Shown here: positions 1 to 8,311 of the stretch, piece after piece | Layout: each line of letters starts with the position of its first letter | How positions within the stretch are numbered: position 1 is the stretch's first letter | Assembly (NCBI GenBank): GCA_000482145.1 | Contig: AUXH01000351.1 | Location: 1 to 20,428, forward strand | Source of the DNA: Strigomonas culicis | Taxonomy: Eukaryota > Euglenozoa > Kinetoplastea > Trypanosomatida > Trypanosomatidae | Direction of reading: 5' to 3' | Length of the DNA: 20,428 nt | Notes under the pieces: generated by a model | The model's database searches: none | The model's input: the letters and a program-made list of their open reading frames with translations, nothing else | What the model was told of the DNA's origin: nothing | Position numbers and translations under genes: made by a program

Positions 1-44
<44 letters not shown>
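1..44. repeat. TA dinucleotide microsatellite, runs off the left edge
   Basis: The window opens with an almost perfect alternating T/A tract of about 43 bases, with one TT interruption near the edge. It lies downstream of the last visible gene (sense is the minus strand), so it belongs to the 3' untranslated or intergenic region of that gene or to the leader of an unseen next gene. Its full length cannot be seen. The following bases up to 129 hold no gene that I can support. Confidence 0.95.
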
Positions 45-49
<5 letters not shown>

Positions 50-129
50 GCAACACTAAGTAACGCGTTATATATAGAAGAACCAACACGGCAGATCGCC
101 AGAGAGAACAACAAAGTCAAGCGAGCGGT

Positions 130-1596
130 TCACCTATGCATCCGCTCATAACTAAGAGGGGGCAACGATTCGATGCGCTCCTTGTTCATTTCACCAGTCA
201 CAAACTGAGCATAAGCGGCTTGGTTCGCGGTCATACCGACGGCTTCGCGACTGACCTCTTCATTGCCCAAATCACGACTCGTCTTGGCTTGGCTTCGCTG
301 TCCACGGGCACTGGAGGCCTTCTTCTCCTCTTTCGGTGCGCTTTCCACCGTTGAGCACGTTGCCACAGCATTCCGATTTGTTCCCACCACGCGATACACT
401 TTAGCCCCTCCCATCTCGGCACGATTGGAGGCTTCTCTCGGATCGAGATTTGCGCCACCCTCCACCGCCCCACCGGGTCGATTGCCTCTGCCGGAACCAG
501 TCCGTTCTGCCGCTGCGCTGGTGTCATTTGCTGCCACCACAGCGTTTACATTGCACGACGCCATCAGCGTCCTGAGAACGTTGCGGAAGTCTCGCTTCTC
601 CGATTCGAAAAATACGATGCGCTCTTCCAAATCCGCAAGCTTCTCAACGAGCCGCCTCTCTACGTCCGAGACCTGTGAATTGTCCGCCTTAACAGGTAGA
701 ATGAGGGAGTCCGCCTTGGTCTTCAGTGAAGAGGTGAACTCGTCTCGCTTGACGTAGTTGTTTTCAATTTGCCTCAACCGCTTATCGTAGGTTGCCATCA
801 CTGTCTGCTCTTCTTGGGACTGCTGCTGCTTGAGTATCTTCTTGACGTTGTCCACCGTCGCCAGCTGGGCCATGTCGCCCTTGAGCTGTGTTAGTGTATT
901 GGCTACTTCTTGAACCTGCTGATCCGATGTGTGTATCATCCGCTCCGTAACGTCGCGCAAAATCGCCCGTCTAAAGGTCAACAGCAGGGGCGCACGTGCA
1001 ACTAGGTTAACCACTTGCTCCTCTGTCTGCTGCTCTTCTTCGCGTACTTTGTAAATACCACCATTCTGAGCATCATGGAGACCTAGCCATCTCGCGAGCT
1101 CGGCCAAATCGGCGCTGTGTTTTTCCATCTGTTGCCGCAACTGTTGTATCTCTCCTCGCAAGGAAGCCTGCTCGGACGAAATAGCATCAACGCTCTCCAC
1201 ACTCGTGTTGAGAGATTTCTTCAATTGCTTATTACTTTTGAGCAGTTTTTGTGAGGCAGCTAGTAGCTTGAACAGCACCGATTCGTCTGTGACCTTGAAC
1301 TCTTGAGGCACATCCGAATCAGAGGAGTCGCACTCCTCTGGTAGAGGGGCATCCGCTTTTTGGACCTCAGCCTCTTCTAGCGCGCGGATAGACTGTGTGC
1401 TCACGTAGTGCTTTATTCGTCGACACAGTTCGTTGCTTTCTTTTATATTTTCATTAGAAATAAGTATTTGACCCTTTACATCCTTGAGGTCTTTTGCGAG
1501 GCGCCGGTTGAGATTCTCCAAATAGTTCTCAAGACCCGTATAACTCACTAAAATGGGAGGGAGTGGAAAATAGGACTCATTCAGGTTGGAGGCCAT
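130..1596 (-). CDS. Conserved-looking hypothetical coiled-coil protein (488 aa)
   Basis: I do not recognise this protein. The start is an ATG at 1596 and the stop is TGA. The first ~70 residues are mixed and may form a small helical head. Residues ~105-175 and ~215-335 are long charged helical stretches rich in Gln, Glu, Lys and Leu with heptad-like spacing, typical of coiled coils. They are separated by a short segment around the WLGLHD motif (~169-174). Residues ~355-470 are rich in Gly, Ala, Ser and Arg and look disordered, and a short tail ends in SLPPLSYERMHR. No signal peptide or membrane segment is visible. The shape suggests a structural or scaffold protein, for example of the cytoskeleton, but nothing fixes its place in the cell. 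A predicted splice acceptor lies 86 nt upstream, and an out-of-frame ATG at 1612 precedes the chosen start. Confidence 0.85.
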   Translation of the reverse strand: MASNLNESYFPLPPILVSYTGLENYLENLNRRLAKDLKDVKGQILISNENIKESNELCRRIKHYVSTQSIRALEEAEVQKADAPLPEECDSSDSDVPQEFKVTDESVLFKLLAASQKLLKSNKQLKKSLNTSVESVDAISSEQASLRGEIQQLRQQMEKHSADLAELARWLGLHDAQNGGIYKVREEEQQTEEQVVNLVARAPLLLTFRRAILRDVTERMIHTSDQQVQEVANTLTQLKGDMAQLATVDNVKKILKQQQSQEEQTVMATYDKRLRQIENNYVKRDEFTSSLKTKADSLILPVKADNSQVSDVERRLVEKLADLEERIVFFESEKRDFRNVLRTLMASCNVNAVVAANDTSAAAERTGSGRGNRPGGAVEGGANLDPREASNRAEMGGAKVYRVVGTNRNAVATCSTVESAPKEEKKASSARGQRSQAKTSRDLGNEEVSREAVGMTANQAAYAQFVTGEMNKERIESLPPLSYERMHR

Positions 1597-1612
1597 CCAG
1601 AACGTAAACCAT
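1577..1612 (-). other. Upstream ORF of 11 codons overlapping the start of the coiled-coil gene
   Basis: On the minus strand an ATG at 1612 opens a frame that reads MVYVLDGLQPE and stops with TGA at 1579-1577. It lies 16 nt before the main ATG at 1596, in another frame, and overlaps that start. It sits downstream of both candidate acceptors in this leader (AG at 1684-1683 and AG at 1619-1618), so mature mRNA from either site would contain it. Ribosomes would have to leak past it to make the main protein. Whether it is translated is not known. Confidence 0.5.
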
Positions 1613-1921
1613 ACAGCCTTTTTTTCCTTTCTTTTTTTTTTAAAGACTCAGTCCGATACAAAAGCTTCTAGTGGGTACAATACTCCCCACGCAAAGAAAA
1701 AAAAAAGAAAGGGTAAGGAGGAGATCATACACATGTTTAAAGTTATGAATAACACAAGAAAGAACTGGAATATATACATACAGATACATAGACACACACA
1801 AAAAAATATACAAAAATAAAAAAGAATAGAACAGTAAGATCAATCGCACCATTTCAGACCTGATGCGAGTTGCTTTTTTTCTCTCATCCTTTTTTTTTCT
1901 GTAATTAATGATTAGTAATGC
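1597..1921. other. Intergenic region between the mitochondrial-type gene and the coiled-coil gene
   Basis: This gap of 325 bases has no supported gene. From right to left it should hold the 3' untranslated region of the upstream gene, a poly-A addition zone with A/T homopolymers (around 1800-1830 and 1873-1901), the acceptor described separately, and the 5' leader of the coiled-coil gene. Short frames on both strands here are low-complexity products of the A/T runs. Confidence 0.7.
1683..1764 (-). promoter_or_regulatory. Predicted spliced-leader acceptor of the coiled-coil gene
   Basis: In the sense (minus) strand, 1764 to 1685 contains no AG and includes a pyrimidine tract (1718-1692, mostly T with C). 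The first AG downstream is at 1684-1683. Splicing there would give an 86-nt 5' leader before the ATG at 1596. Several other AGs lie closer to the ATG, so minor sites are possible. Confidence 0.55.
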
Positions 1922-3250
1922 TTAATGTGGAAATGAAGGCTTCTTCTCCTTATGTTGCCTATATTCGAGCATCTCTTCCCGTACTATTTGTGTGTAGTCC
2001 TCACTTCGCGGAAGCAGCACCCGCCGAACGTTCCTTAATGCCTCGATACTAGTAGGACTGGCCGCATATGAGTACAGGACGTAGTCTTCATCTCGTAATG
2101 TCACTGAGCCAACCGCCAGCTTCCTGCATTTATTGACAATGGAACGGAATACGCCGGAGAAACCGCTATTAGAGGTCACATCTTTCTGTAGGCGCTCCAT
2201 TTCCTGACGCTGCTCTTCTTTCAATTGTTGCGCCATGTACGATGCCTCCCCTGTCGTGTCCATTGGATGCGCCTGTTGCTCTTCTCTTTCCGAACCCGCC
2301 GATCGGCTCTTTTGCACTCTCTCTCTCTCAACGGCAATGGCATCGACCACTGGGCCAAAGTTCGGCTTGTTGCGTTGTAGTTCATTTACAGTTTGCTCAA
2401 TCGCTCGTGTCCTCGCATCCTGCAGAGCGTCAATTTCACTCTCAATCACCTCGGCAAAGAGCTCATAATTCTGTGAAAATATGCAAAGCTCGTAATACTG
2501 TTGCACACACTCCATGAGCATGTACAGTGTGAGCAGGCGCAGCACCCACGTCGAGTAATAGTAAAAGTTATCTGTGCGTTCCCACTTATTGTACGTCGTG
2601 ATCACCTTTTTCAGTCGCGTCACGTTGCGCTCAAACTCTTCACGCGTATTCCCAAATAGAATCGAGTCTCTGTCAAAGTCCAAGTCAGCCAAGAGAAAAT
2701 GCTCATCCCGACTGACAGACATACCTTCGAAGCTCTTTATGTACTCCATCCGCTTCTTCATGAGTTGGTCACGTGAGAGCGTCGCGTCAATGGGCAACCC
2801 GTTCTCGTCAAACTTTGGAACCATCTCGGACGATGTGCCGTGTGCTTGAACAGGTTGCTGGCGGGGACGGAGAAACCCGAGGCGCTTGTCCTGCTTGGCA
2901 CCGAAGCCGGCACCCAAACCCACACCAGAGACGCCGTGAGGAGTCACAAGGGAGGCGAAATCTGTGGTGGAGCGCTTGTACACATCGAAGGCCGTGTGCT
3001 CCTCTCGCTTCTTCGGTAAGTTCGACACGGTTAGGCCATCGCCAATGCGTTCTGGCGCATCCATTTTTGTTAGCATCGCGACAACATTATCGGCAGTATC
3101 TCGCCTACCAAACACTTCTGTTGCGCCCACAGATTTACCGTCTTCCCCACCTGTGTTGTCACTTCCTCCCCCGCTTCCGCTAGACGAGCACCTCCTCAGA
3201 GCTGTTCCCTTGGACACTACACCAACCCTTAAAACCCGTAGGCATCTCAT
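1922..3250 (-). CDS. Probable mitochondrial protein with one hydrophobic segment (442 aa)
   Basis: I do not recognise the family. I chose the ATG at 3250, which is the first ATG after the predicted acceptor and leaves a 15-nt leader; the frame is open four codons further but only with a GTG. The N-terminus (MRCLRVLRVGVVSKGTALRR) is basic, has no acidic residues and is followed by a Ser/Gly-rich stretch, which fits a mitochondrial presequence. A hydrophobic segment at ~229-248 (STWVLRLLTLYMLMECVQ) could span a membrane once. It is followed by a helical, charged region to ~350, including a Glu/Gln-rich stretch around AQQLKEEQRQEMERLQKD that is likely coiled coil. The C-terminus is helical and basic. 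A role in an inner-membrane or import assembly would suit this layout but is inference only. Confidence 0.85.
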   Translation of the reverse strand: MRCLRVLRVGVVSKGTALRRCSSSGSGGGSDNTGGEDGKSVGATEVFGRRDTADNVVAMLTKMDAPERIGDGLTVSNLPKKREEHTAFDVYKRSTTDFASLVTPHGVSGVGLGAGFGAKQDKRLGFLRPRQQPVQAHGTSSEMVPKFDENGLPIDATLSRDQLMKKRMEYIKSFEGMSVSRDEHFLLADLDFDRDSILFGNTREEFERNVTRLKKVITTYNKWERTDNFYYYSTWVLRLLTLYMLMECVQQYYELCIFSQNYELFAEVIESEIDALQDARTRAIEQTVNELQRNKPNFGPVVDAIAVERERVQKSRSAGSEREEQQAHPMDTTGEASYMAQQLKEEQRQEMERLQKDVTSNSGFSGVFRSIVNKCRKLAVGSVTLRDEDYVLYSYAASPTSIEALRNVRRVLLPRSEDYTQIVREEMLEYRQHKEKKPSFPH

Positions 3251-3265
3251 TGTGGGACACACTTA

Positions 3266-3355
3266 CTGTTGATATCACAAGGGCATGGTAAAAAAAAAAA
3301 ACGAGTAAAAAAAGAAGTAGAATGAAGAAATGATGGAAGAGGTCGTAGAATTATT
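3266..3355 (-). promoter_or_regulatory. Predicted spliced-leader acceptor of the mitochondrial-type gene
   Basis: The sense strand has no AG from 3355 to 3268 (88 nt) and carries T runs at 3301-3290 and 3312-3306. The first AG is at 3267-3266, giving a leader of 15 nt before the ATG at 3250. This supports starting translation at 3250 rather than from the GTG further upstream. Confidence 0.65.
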
Positions 3356-3532
3356 CTTGTAGCAGTCTTTTAAATCTTCAATTTACCAGTAAGCGTGGTA
3401 TTCGCACTTCATCTTCAAGAATAATAATGCTAGCCTGTCGACATGAGACGGGAAAACCATACAAATACTCAAAAAAAAAAGAGAAAAAAAAACAGTTATC
3501 ATTAAACATGCATCGTACTGAGAGTCCCCTCA

Positions 3533-6475
3533 TTATTTCAAGTGCTGCATGACGAAATGCACCATCTCCGGTGAAGCTTTTGCCTCAAAAAAACGCAACA
3601 GTGCCTCGATGGAGGTAGTGATTTCATGCACAGAAAATGACGCTGTGCCAAGAGTGTCCAGTTGCAAAAAGGGTAAGTGCAGACTACCTTCGGCAAACTG
3701 AAGAAAACTAGGGCTGAATAAGTTGATTTTCGGCCCCTTTCCCCAACGCTTCTGCACATCATAAAGAGCAATGACAACCCGTATAAGCACGTGAATGTCT
3801 TCCTTTGAGATGGGGGAATTCTTAACGTAGGGCGAGGGAAAAAGGGTGTGTGGGACAAAAAGAGTGGAGTCAGTGAGGATGTGCTGCTGCACGTCGCTCG
3901 CCTGGCCGAAAAAATCCACCAAGAGAACAGACCAACTAGTCAGCATGCAACGAAGTGTTAGGGCGTCTGTGAAAGGCGCGAGGCCACACCACGACGTCAG
4001 CACGGCGCGCCACCAACGAGCAGAACAGGTGTGGTACACCAATCGTGGCGAGCAGGCAACAAGGAGGCTGGAAAGCAGACATGTTCCGATTGAGGCAACG
4101 GAAGCACGGGCCGTCTCATCGTCAAAGTACTGAACAATATCCTCCTGTAGGTCCTTAATAATAGCTAGTTGGTCACAAACTAGCACCTGCTCCGCCACAG
4201 AAGCGCATATCGCATTACGCGTATTCCCATTCCCGCCATCGGCACCACATCGTCGCAGAAGGGAAACCGTGGACATGAGCACAGGCAGAGGTGAGTAGGT
4301 GTCCGTCAGCTCTGCTCTACAAAGAATGGAATAGTGTGAGAAAAAAGTAGAGCTTGCCCTGGACATACCGTCATCGAGGTCAATGATGGGTATGAGCTGT
4401 GTGAGGGGCTCAGCCATCTTCACGGCAACCAACTGAAACTCAGCGCCGCGACAGGTCCTCTGTGCGAGGCATTTGCTCAGAATGGTGTTGCCGTACACGC
4501 AAAGGTATCGCAGTAAATGATTGTAACGGAGCGGCGATGATACCACTGTCTGCAGTACCAAATGGATAAGGTGCTCAGCACAAGCATAAGTGAAAGCAGA
4601 CTCCTCCAGTTGAAGTACGTTGGCAAGAAAAAGGGAGACGGCTTTAGCCACCCTTCGCTCAACCCCCTCAACGCACATATTTCTGAGAGCCACTTCCAAA
4701 AGTACTTCGTGCTCCATGAAAACGGACTTCAGCTGGTTAGTTTTCACTAAGTGACTAAGGACCATCGAGCCCGCGTAAACGGAAAAGATGCACGGACGGG
4801 CCGCCGTTACCTCCAGAGCCAGCCGCAGCCACATGGGCAGTAGACTCATATCTTCATTGGAAAGGGCCGCACCGTCCAGGTACCTGCCCACGACAGCGAG
4901 GCAAGATGCTAGCACGTAATTCCTCTCCTCTTCGTCGCGGGGGGTCTGAACGACAGCATCCCAAAGCTGCGCGACCGCGCTCAGGAAATGAAAAGGCAGT
5001 TTTGATTGACCACAGTTCGAAAAACATGTGGAGAAAACATCAATACACGTCATCCACGTAGATGAGGGGGCACCGCCGCATTGCTGTGCAAACTGTGCAA
5101 GTACCTGAAACACGGCGTTGAGGCAGTCTGAATCGAAAAACTCGACAAACACATGGTCTCTGAAGTCCAGTACGCGGCAGACACTTCTCAGTAAGAGAAA
5201 TGTAAAGAGAAAGGAAGACTCCTGACAACCACTCTTATGATGCAGAGATAAAACGGTGTGCATAAAGGGCACCATGGCCTCCATGTTCTCATCCAGCATT
5301 AGTTCAATCACAGAAAGCGCTAGTGATGGAACATCATCTGAGAAGCAACCGATGGGCACCACTTCCTCCTCCATGAAGAGGAGCTTACTTTGGACATCTA
5401 ACTCCGTGTCACCGATGTGAGTGGCAAAGGGCAGCAGTACCAATAAAAGCTCATCGAGGTTGCAGCTGCACTCTTGTGGGAACGTTTGAAGGCCTACCGT
5501 CATGCAGTCCAAAAGACCGTATACAGCATCATTGAAACAGTCGCATTCCCCAGCCGCGTGCTTCGCAACGACATTCTGAAATCTGCGCAACGCGAGTAGG
5601 CACGTGTCAAATGTCGTATGCGCCAGTTCTGCCGTGTTCAGCAAGAGACCAACAATACGAGCGAGAGCCGCAAGCTCCTGCCAGACGCTTTCTGCAACCA
5701 AGCCTTCTGTACTGGGCACGCAGGTGGCCGGTAGAGACACCGTACATATGTCGCAAAACAATTGTACAAAAAGCTGACGACAGTAAGGCGCCAATAGTGG
5801 AGACTCTCCAACAGCGACAGAATCCGACACACCGGGGCGAGGTCGGTGGCACAGCAAGTTGTAAAAAAACCGCAAGACACACAAGCGATTGCTTGGCAGT
5901 AGCTGGTCAGCTCCCACGAGAGCGGAAACAAAACACTGAACACCGCTGGAGGCTAAATGTCCCCAAATGAGTACGTTTTCTTTCGCCACTTCAGACAACG
6001 TCTGCAAGAAGAACGCCGCTCCACTATTGCCTTGGCAGGTGCAATGGAAACAGTGATCGAGAAAGGAAACCCATCGTGCATCCAAGTCCTTCATGACCAG
6101 CCACGACAACGCGCTGGCACAAGATTCAAGCAGCTTTGCTTCCATTCTGTTGTCGCCACAGAACGGGCGAAGCATGTAGCTGGTCATCAAGGCTATACTC
6201 GCCTCCTTCTCAGGAAAGCGCGTGACGCCATGGGACCGGATTAGACCAGATAGAGCAAGCGCAGCGTTCAGTCGCACTAACACATCCACTGCTTCTGTTG
6301 TCACAATAAAGACCAAATCGTCACCCGCTGATTCAGAGGATTCTAGGATGGAGAGTAGATGCATGTCAGCAGCCTTTCGCTCGCGCTCCTCAATGTCTTG
6401 GCGGACACGCGCGTGCCAGATGAGGCACACGAGCTGGTCACGCGGTTTCAGTGAACTAATATCATGATGATCCAT
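3533..6475 (-). CDS. Large alpha-solenoid protein, possible karyopherin (980 aa)
   Basis: The protein is almost wholly helical, with regularly spaced amphipathic Leu/Val/Ala-rich segments from end to end, as in HEAT-repeat solenoids. It has no membrane segment or catalytic motif. The N-terminal ~200 residues (an RDQLVCLIWHARVRQDIEERE-like helix, then paired helices such as LNAALALSGLIRSHG and ASALSWLVMKD) recall the first repeats of importin-beta/exportin proteins, and the length of about 1000 residues suits that family. That is an impression of fold, not of diagnostic residues. It is unusually rich in Cys. The start is the ATG at 6475 (MDHHDISSLK); the frame continues 11 codons upstream only to a TTG. 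The leader is long (161 nt) and carries a short uORF. Other solenoid families (clathrin-adaptor-like, proteasome or cytoskeletal assembly factors) remain possible. Confidence 0.85.
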   Translation of the reverse strand: MDHHDISSLKPRDQLVCLIWHARVRQDIEERERKAADMHLLSILESSESAGDDLVFIVTTEAVDVLVRLNAALALSGLIRSHGVTRFPEKEASIALMTSYMLRPFCGDNRMEAKLLESCASALSWLVMKDLDARWVSFLDHCFHCTCQGNSGAAFFLQTLSEVAKENVLIWGHLASSGVQCFVSALVGADQLLPSNRLCVLRFFYNLLCHRPRPGVSDSVAVGESPLLAPYCRQLFVQLFCDICTVSLPATCVPSTEGLVAESVWQELAALARIVGLLLNTAELAHTTFDTCLLALRRFQNVVAKHAAGECDCFNDAVYGLLDCMTVGLQTFPQECSCNLDELLLVLLPFATHIGDTELDVQSKLLFMEEEVVPIGCFSDDVPSLALSVIELMLDENMEAMVPFMHTVLSLHHKSGCQESSFLFTFLLLRSVCRVLDFRDHVFVEFFDSDCLNAVFQVLAQFAQQCGGAPSSTWMTCIDVFSTCFSNCGQSKLPFHFLSAVAQLWDAVVQTPRDEEERNYVLASCLAVVGRYLDGAALSNEDMSLLPMWLRLALEVTAARPCIFSVYAGSMVLSHLVKTNQLKSVFMEHEVLLEVALRNMCVEGVERRVAKAVSLFLANVLQLEESAFTYACAEHLIHLVLQTVVSSPLRYNHLLRYLCVYGNTILSKCLAQRTCRGAEFQLVAVKMAEPLTQLIPIIDLDDGMSRASSTFFSHYSILCRAELTDTYSPLPVLMSTVSLLRRCGADGGNGNTRNAICASVAEQVLVCDQLAIIKDLQEDIVQYFDDETARASVASIGTCLLSSLLVACSPRLVYHTCSARWWRAVLTSWCGLAPFTDALTLRCMLTSWSVLLVDFFGQASDVQQHILTDSTLFVPHTLFPSPYVKNSPISKEDIHVLIRVVIALYDVQKRWGKGPKINLFSPSFLQFAEGSLHLPFLQLDTLGTASFSVHEITTSIEALLRFFEAKASPEMVHFVMQHLK

Positions 6476-6535
6476 CCTACGTATTATGTGGTTGGAAACA
6501 ATCAACAATGGTTGCAGTCGTCTTTATGAACACGC

Positions 6536-6559
6536 CTACACGCACACACTTATGCACAT
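6536..6559 (-). other. Seven-codon upstream ORF in the leader of the possible karyopherin
   Basis: An ATG at 6559 opens MCISVCV and a TAG ends it at 6538-6536, 60 nt before the main ATG at 6475. It is the only upstream ATG in the predicted 161-nt leader (6636-6476). It could lower translation or allow reinitiation; this is inference. Confidence 0.45.
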
Positions 6560-6636
6560 GTGAGATATATACTATTGTGCTTCTACAAGGGATTATGAGT
6601 AACACGCACGCGCAAAACAACAATAACAACAAAAGA

Positions 6637-6694
6637 CTCGATCAAGATAGCAGAAGAGTATATAAAAAAAAGAGTGAAGTGAGAATGTATATAC

Positions 6695-6729
<35 letters not shown>

Positions 6730-6770
6730 AAGAAAGAAAATAAATCATGTGTGGTAAGAGCACACAAGTA
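6637..6770 (-). promoter_or_regulatory. Predicted spliced-leader acceptor with a (CT)n pyrimidine tract
   Basis: The sense strand has no AG for 132 nt (6770-6639). This zone includes the (GA)n microsatellite, which reads (CT/TC)n in the sense direction, and a T run at 6671-6664. The first AG is at 6638-6637, giving a 161-nt leader before the ATG at 6475. Confidence 0.65.
6695..6728. repeat. GA dinucleotide microsatellite
   Basis: An uninterrupted AG repeat runs from 6695 to 6719, followed after an extra A by four more AG units to 6728. In the sense strand it is a CT repeat inside the AG-free zone before the possible karyopherin gene. Confidence 0.95.
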
Positions 6771-7161
6771 CTAGCTGATACGGTCACACCACATACGAAA
6801 CAGAGAGCTACGATTGGACACGATGCATACTATTATTAAAATTCGTGCTGTTGGCTGCCGCTCACGCCCACTCGCTTTGTTTATTCAAGGCATAGTATAC
6901 ACACATCACGAACACGACAAAATAAAAAAAAAACATACGCAATCTCACATTACTATGCATGAGAAGAGTACATCATATTCCGCTTTCCTTTTCTCGTGCA
7001 AGTTTGCTTTCCTCAATGAGAGAATGAGAACATCGACAACGCACAGCCTCAGGCATTGGGCATACGTCTGTGCACGTGCGAGAGCAAGATTAGTCAAGCT
7101 AAGCATAAAGCCAATTGTTCAAAAGAAGCCTCCGCAGGACCCCAAACCCACAATGCAAAAC

Positions 7162-7953
7162 CTACCCAGAGGCCTCTTGTTTAGCTAATCGCATCGCATT
7201 TTCCTTTATCCACACTTCAAGGAGCGGGAGAGGCACAAATCCGTAGTTCTCACGATACTGAGGGTGCTTACCATATAATAGGCCCACACAGCGGTCTTCA
7301 GAGATGAGAGGGGCACCGGACATGCCATGGAAGCAGCGGTCCTTCGCGGTCAGGCCCCTGCACATTCCCTCAGGTGTTACAATCTCCACAGAGGTCCGTG
7401 TTTCGACGTGCCGGCCCTCAACGTTTTCCATCAACTTGAGCAACTTATTCCGTTCCTCCACGGGAAGCTTCTCCAGAAGGTTCGAATCTAAGGTGTCAAG
7501 TTCCCCTAGCTGGCCCTCGCCGCGGAAACCGACAATCTCCGCTGTTGTGGTTGGACCTACCTCGTAATTCAGTGTTAATCGCTTTGTAAAAGCAATTTTC
7601 TCCTCACCACGCTGTTGAGCGACCAACAGAGCGGCATCAAGTGTGGGGTGTATGGAAGCTATTCCCACTTCTTCTGATACTAAAGGAGTCGTTCCCAGCG
7701 TTCGCGGATCGTACAGTTTTCCTATCACATAGCGACTTTTTCGAAACTCTTCAGGTATTTTTACCTTGTCTGCCGCATCCACATAGAGCCAAGGAAGAAA
7801 AGTATGCTTCGCCGTTAGAAGAAGAGTGACGTTCGGGACGCTCACAGGAGGCTCAATGGCAAACGCAGTGCCAAGCATTAACCACAAGGGTTTGGACATC
7901 TTTCCCGGAACATGAAGGAAACTAATAATGGGGAAAGCGCCGTGGAGGGACAT
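7162..7953 (-). CDS. Trypsin-like (chymotrypsin-fold) serine peptidase (263 aa)
   Basis: The protein carries the three catalytic motifs of a chymotrypsin-fold serine peptidase in the right order. They are His50 in LLLTAKHT (compare LTAAHC), Asp106 in HPTLDAALLV, and Ser212 in FHGMSGAPLI (compare GDSGGP). The strand before the His (MLGTAFAI) and the one after the Ser (RCVGLLYGKH) also fit the fold. The His-Asp gap is 56 residues and the Asp-Ser gap 106, so the inter-strand loop is somewhat larger than in chymotrypsin; an acidic helical insertion (~145-185) explains it. The start is the ATG at 7953; the frame is open upstream to 8010 with no ATG. No clear signal peptide is visible, so an intracellular enzyme is likely. 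It resembles Trypsin_2/DegP-type peptidases without a PDZ domain. The substrate is unknown. Confidence 0.85.
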   Translation of the reverse strand: MSLHGAFPIISFLHVPGKMSKPLWLMLGTAFAIEPPVSVPNVTLLLTAKHTFLPWLYVDAADKVKIPEEFRKSRYVIGKLYDPRTLGTTPLVSEEVGIASIHPTLDAALLVAQQRGEEKIAFTKRLTLNYEVGPTTTAEIVGFRGEGQLGELDTLDSNLLEKLPVEERNKLLKLMENVEGRHVETRTSVEIVTPEGMCRGLTAKDRCFHGMSGAPLISEDRCVGLLYGKHPQYRENYGFVPLPLLEVWIKENAMRLAKQEASG

Positions 7954-7985
7954 GGTGAACAATAAGAATGGAAAAAGGAAAAAGC

Positions 7986-8048
7986 CTATTCTTGATAGAA
8001 GGCAAAGCAAGTCGCCAAGTAACTCTTTGCAAGGTGGTTCGTTCTCAT
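7986..8048 (-). other. Twenty-codon upstream ORF in the leader of the peptidase gene
   Basis: An ATG at 8048 opens a frame of 20 codons that ends with TAG at 7988-7986, 32 nt before the main ATG at 7953. It is included if splicing uses the first AG (8055-8054) but excluded if the next AG (8045-8044) is used, so choice of acceptor could switch it in or out. Confidence 0.4.
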
Positions 8049-8053
8049 TCGTG

Positions 8054-8092
8054 CTAGCGGAAAGAGAAGGGGAAGAAAAAAAAAAACAGGTG
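8054..8092 (-). promoter_or_regulatory. Predicted spliced-leader acceptor of the peptidase gene
   Basis: In the sense strand a strong pyrimidine tract (T run 8086-8076, then mixed C/T to 8061) sits in a 37-nt AG-free zone. The first AG is at 8055-8054, leaving a 100-nt leader. A second AG at 8045-8044 is close by. Confidence 0.6.
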
Positions 8093-8311
8093 CTATCACT
8101 TAGTAGAAAAAATACAGCACTTAATACTCAGTAAGAAACATACAGATTGAGCGTTTCATGTCGCCCATCGGTGTTCTCCAGTTCAGAATTGCATATATCC
8201 TTGACATCATACCACTTACCTATAGAGTATGCATACTGTTTATGTTGATAGTAATGGTGTTAATAAAAACAAGAGAAACTCATACCACCGCATTATAGAA
8301 TACATACCTTA

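Larger units (their letters stand above)
6476..7161. other. Intergenic region between the peptidase gene and the possible karyopherin gene
   Basis: This gap of 686 bases contains no supported gene. It should hold the 3' untranslated region of the peptidase (from 7161 leftward) and a poly-A zone somewhere around 6780-7000, which has an A run at 6922-6933. The GA microsatellite, the acceptor and the leader with its uORF follow. A plus-strand frame of 124 codons at 6814-7188 crosses it but has a low-complexity composition and partly overlaps the peptidase gene in antisense. Confidence 0.7.
7954..8311. other. Intergenic region between the first solenoid gene and the peptidase gene
   Basis: This gap of 358 bases has no supported gene. 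It contains the 3' untranslated region of the solenoid protein (8311 leftward), the acceptor, and the leader of the peptidase with a small uORF. Confidence 0.7.

Noticed and set aside
1..44. The TA tract as a replication origin, centromere or terminator
   Set aside because: A dinucleotide repeat alone does not support any of these, and the tract is cut by the window edge.
263..757. Plus-strand open frame of 164 codons
   Set aside because: It lies wholly antisense to the coiled-coil gene, has no leader signals, and its Ser/Ala/Arg-rich composition is what the reverse of the coding strand gives.
6476..6508. An 11-residue N-terminal extension of the possible karyopherin
   Set aside because: It would need a TTG start. 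The ATG at 6475 is the first in-frame ATG.
6814..7188. Plus-strand frame of 124 codons in the gap after the peptidase
   Set aside because: It would be the only gene on the opposite strand, has low-complexity ends, overlaps the peptidase gene in antisense and lacks a pyrimidine tract for its own splicing.
7954..8010. A hydrophobic signal-peptide-like extension of the peptidase
   Set aside because: The extension would start with TTG and has no ATG. The first in-frame ATG after the predicted acceptor is 7953.
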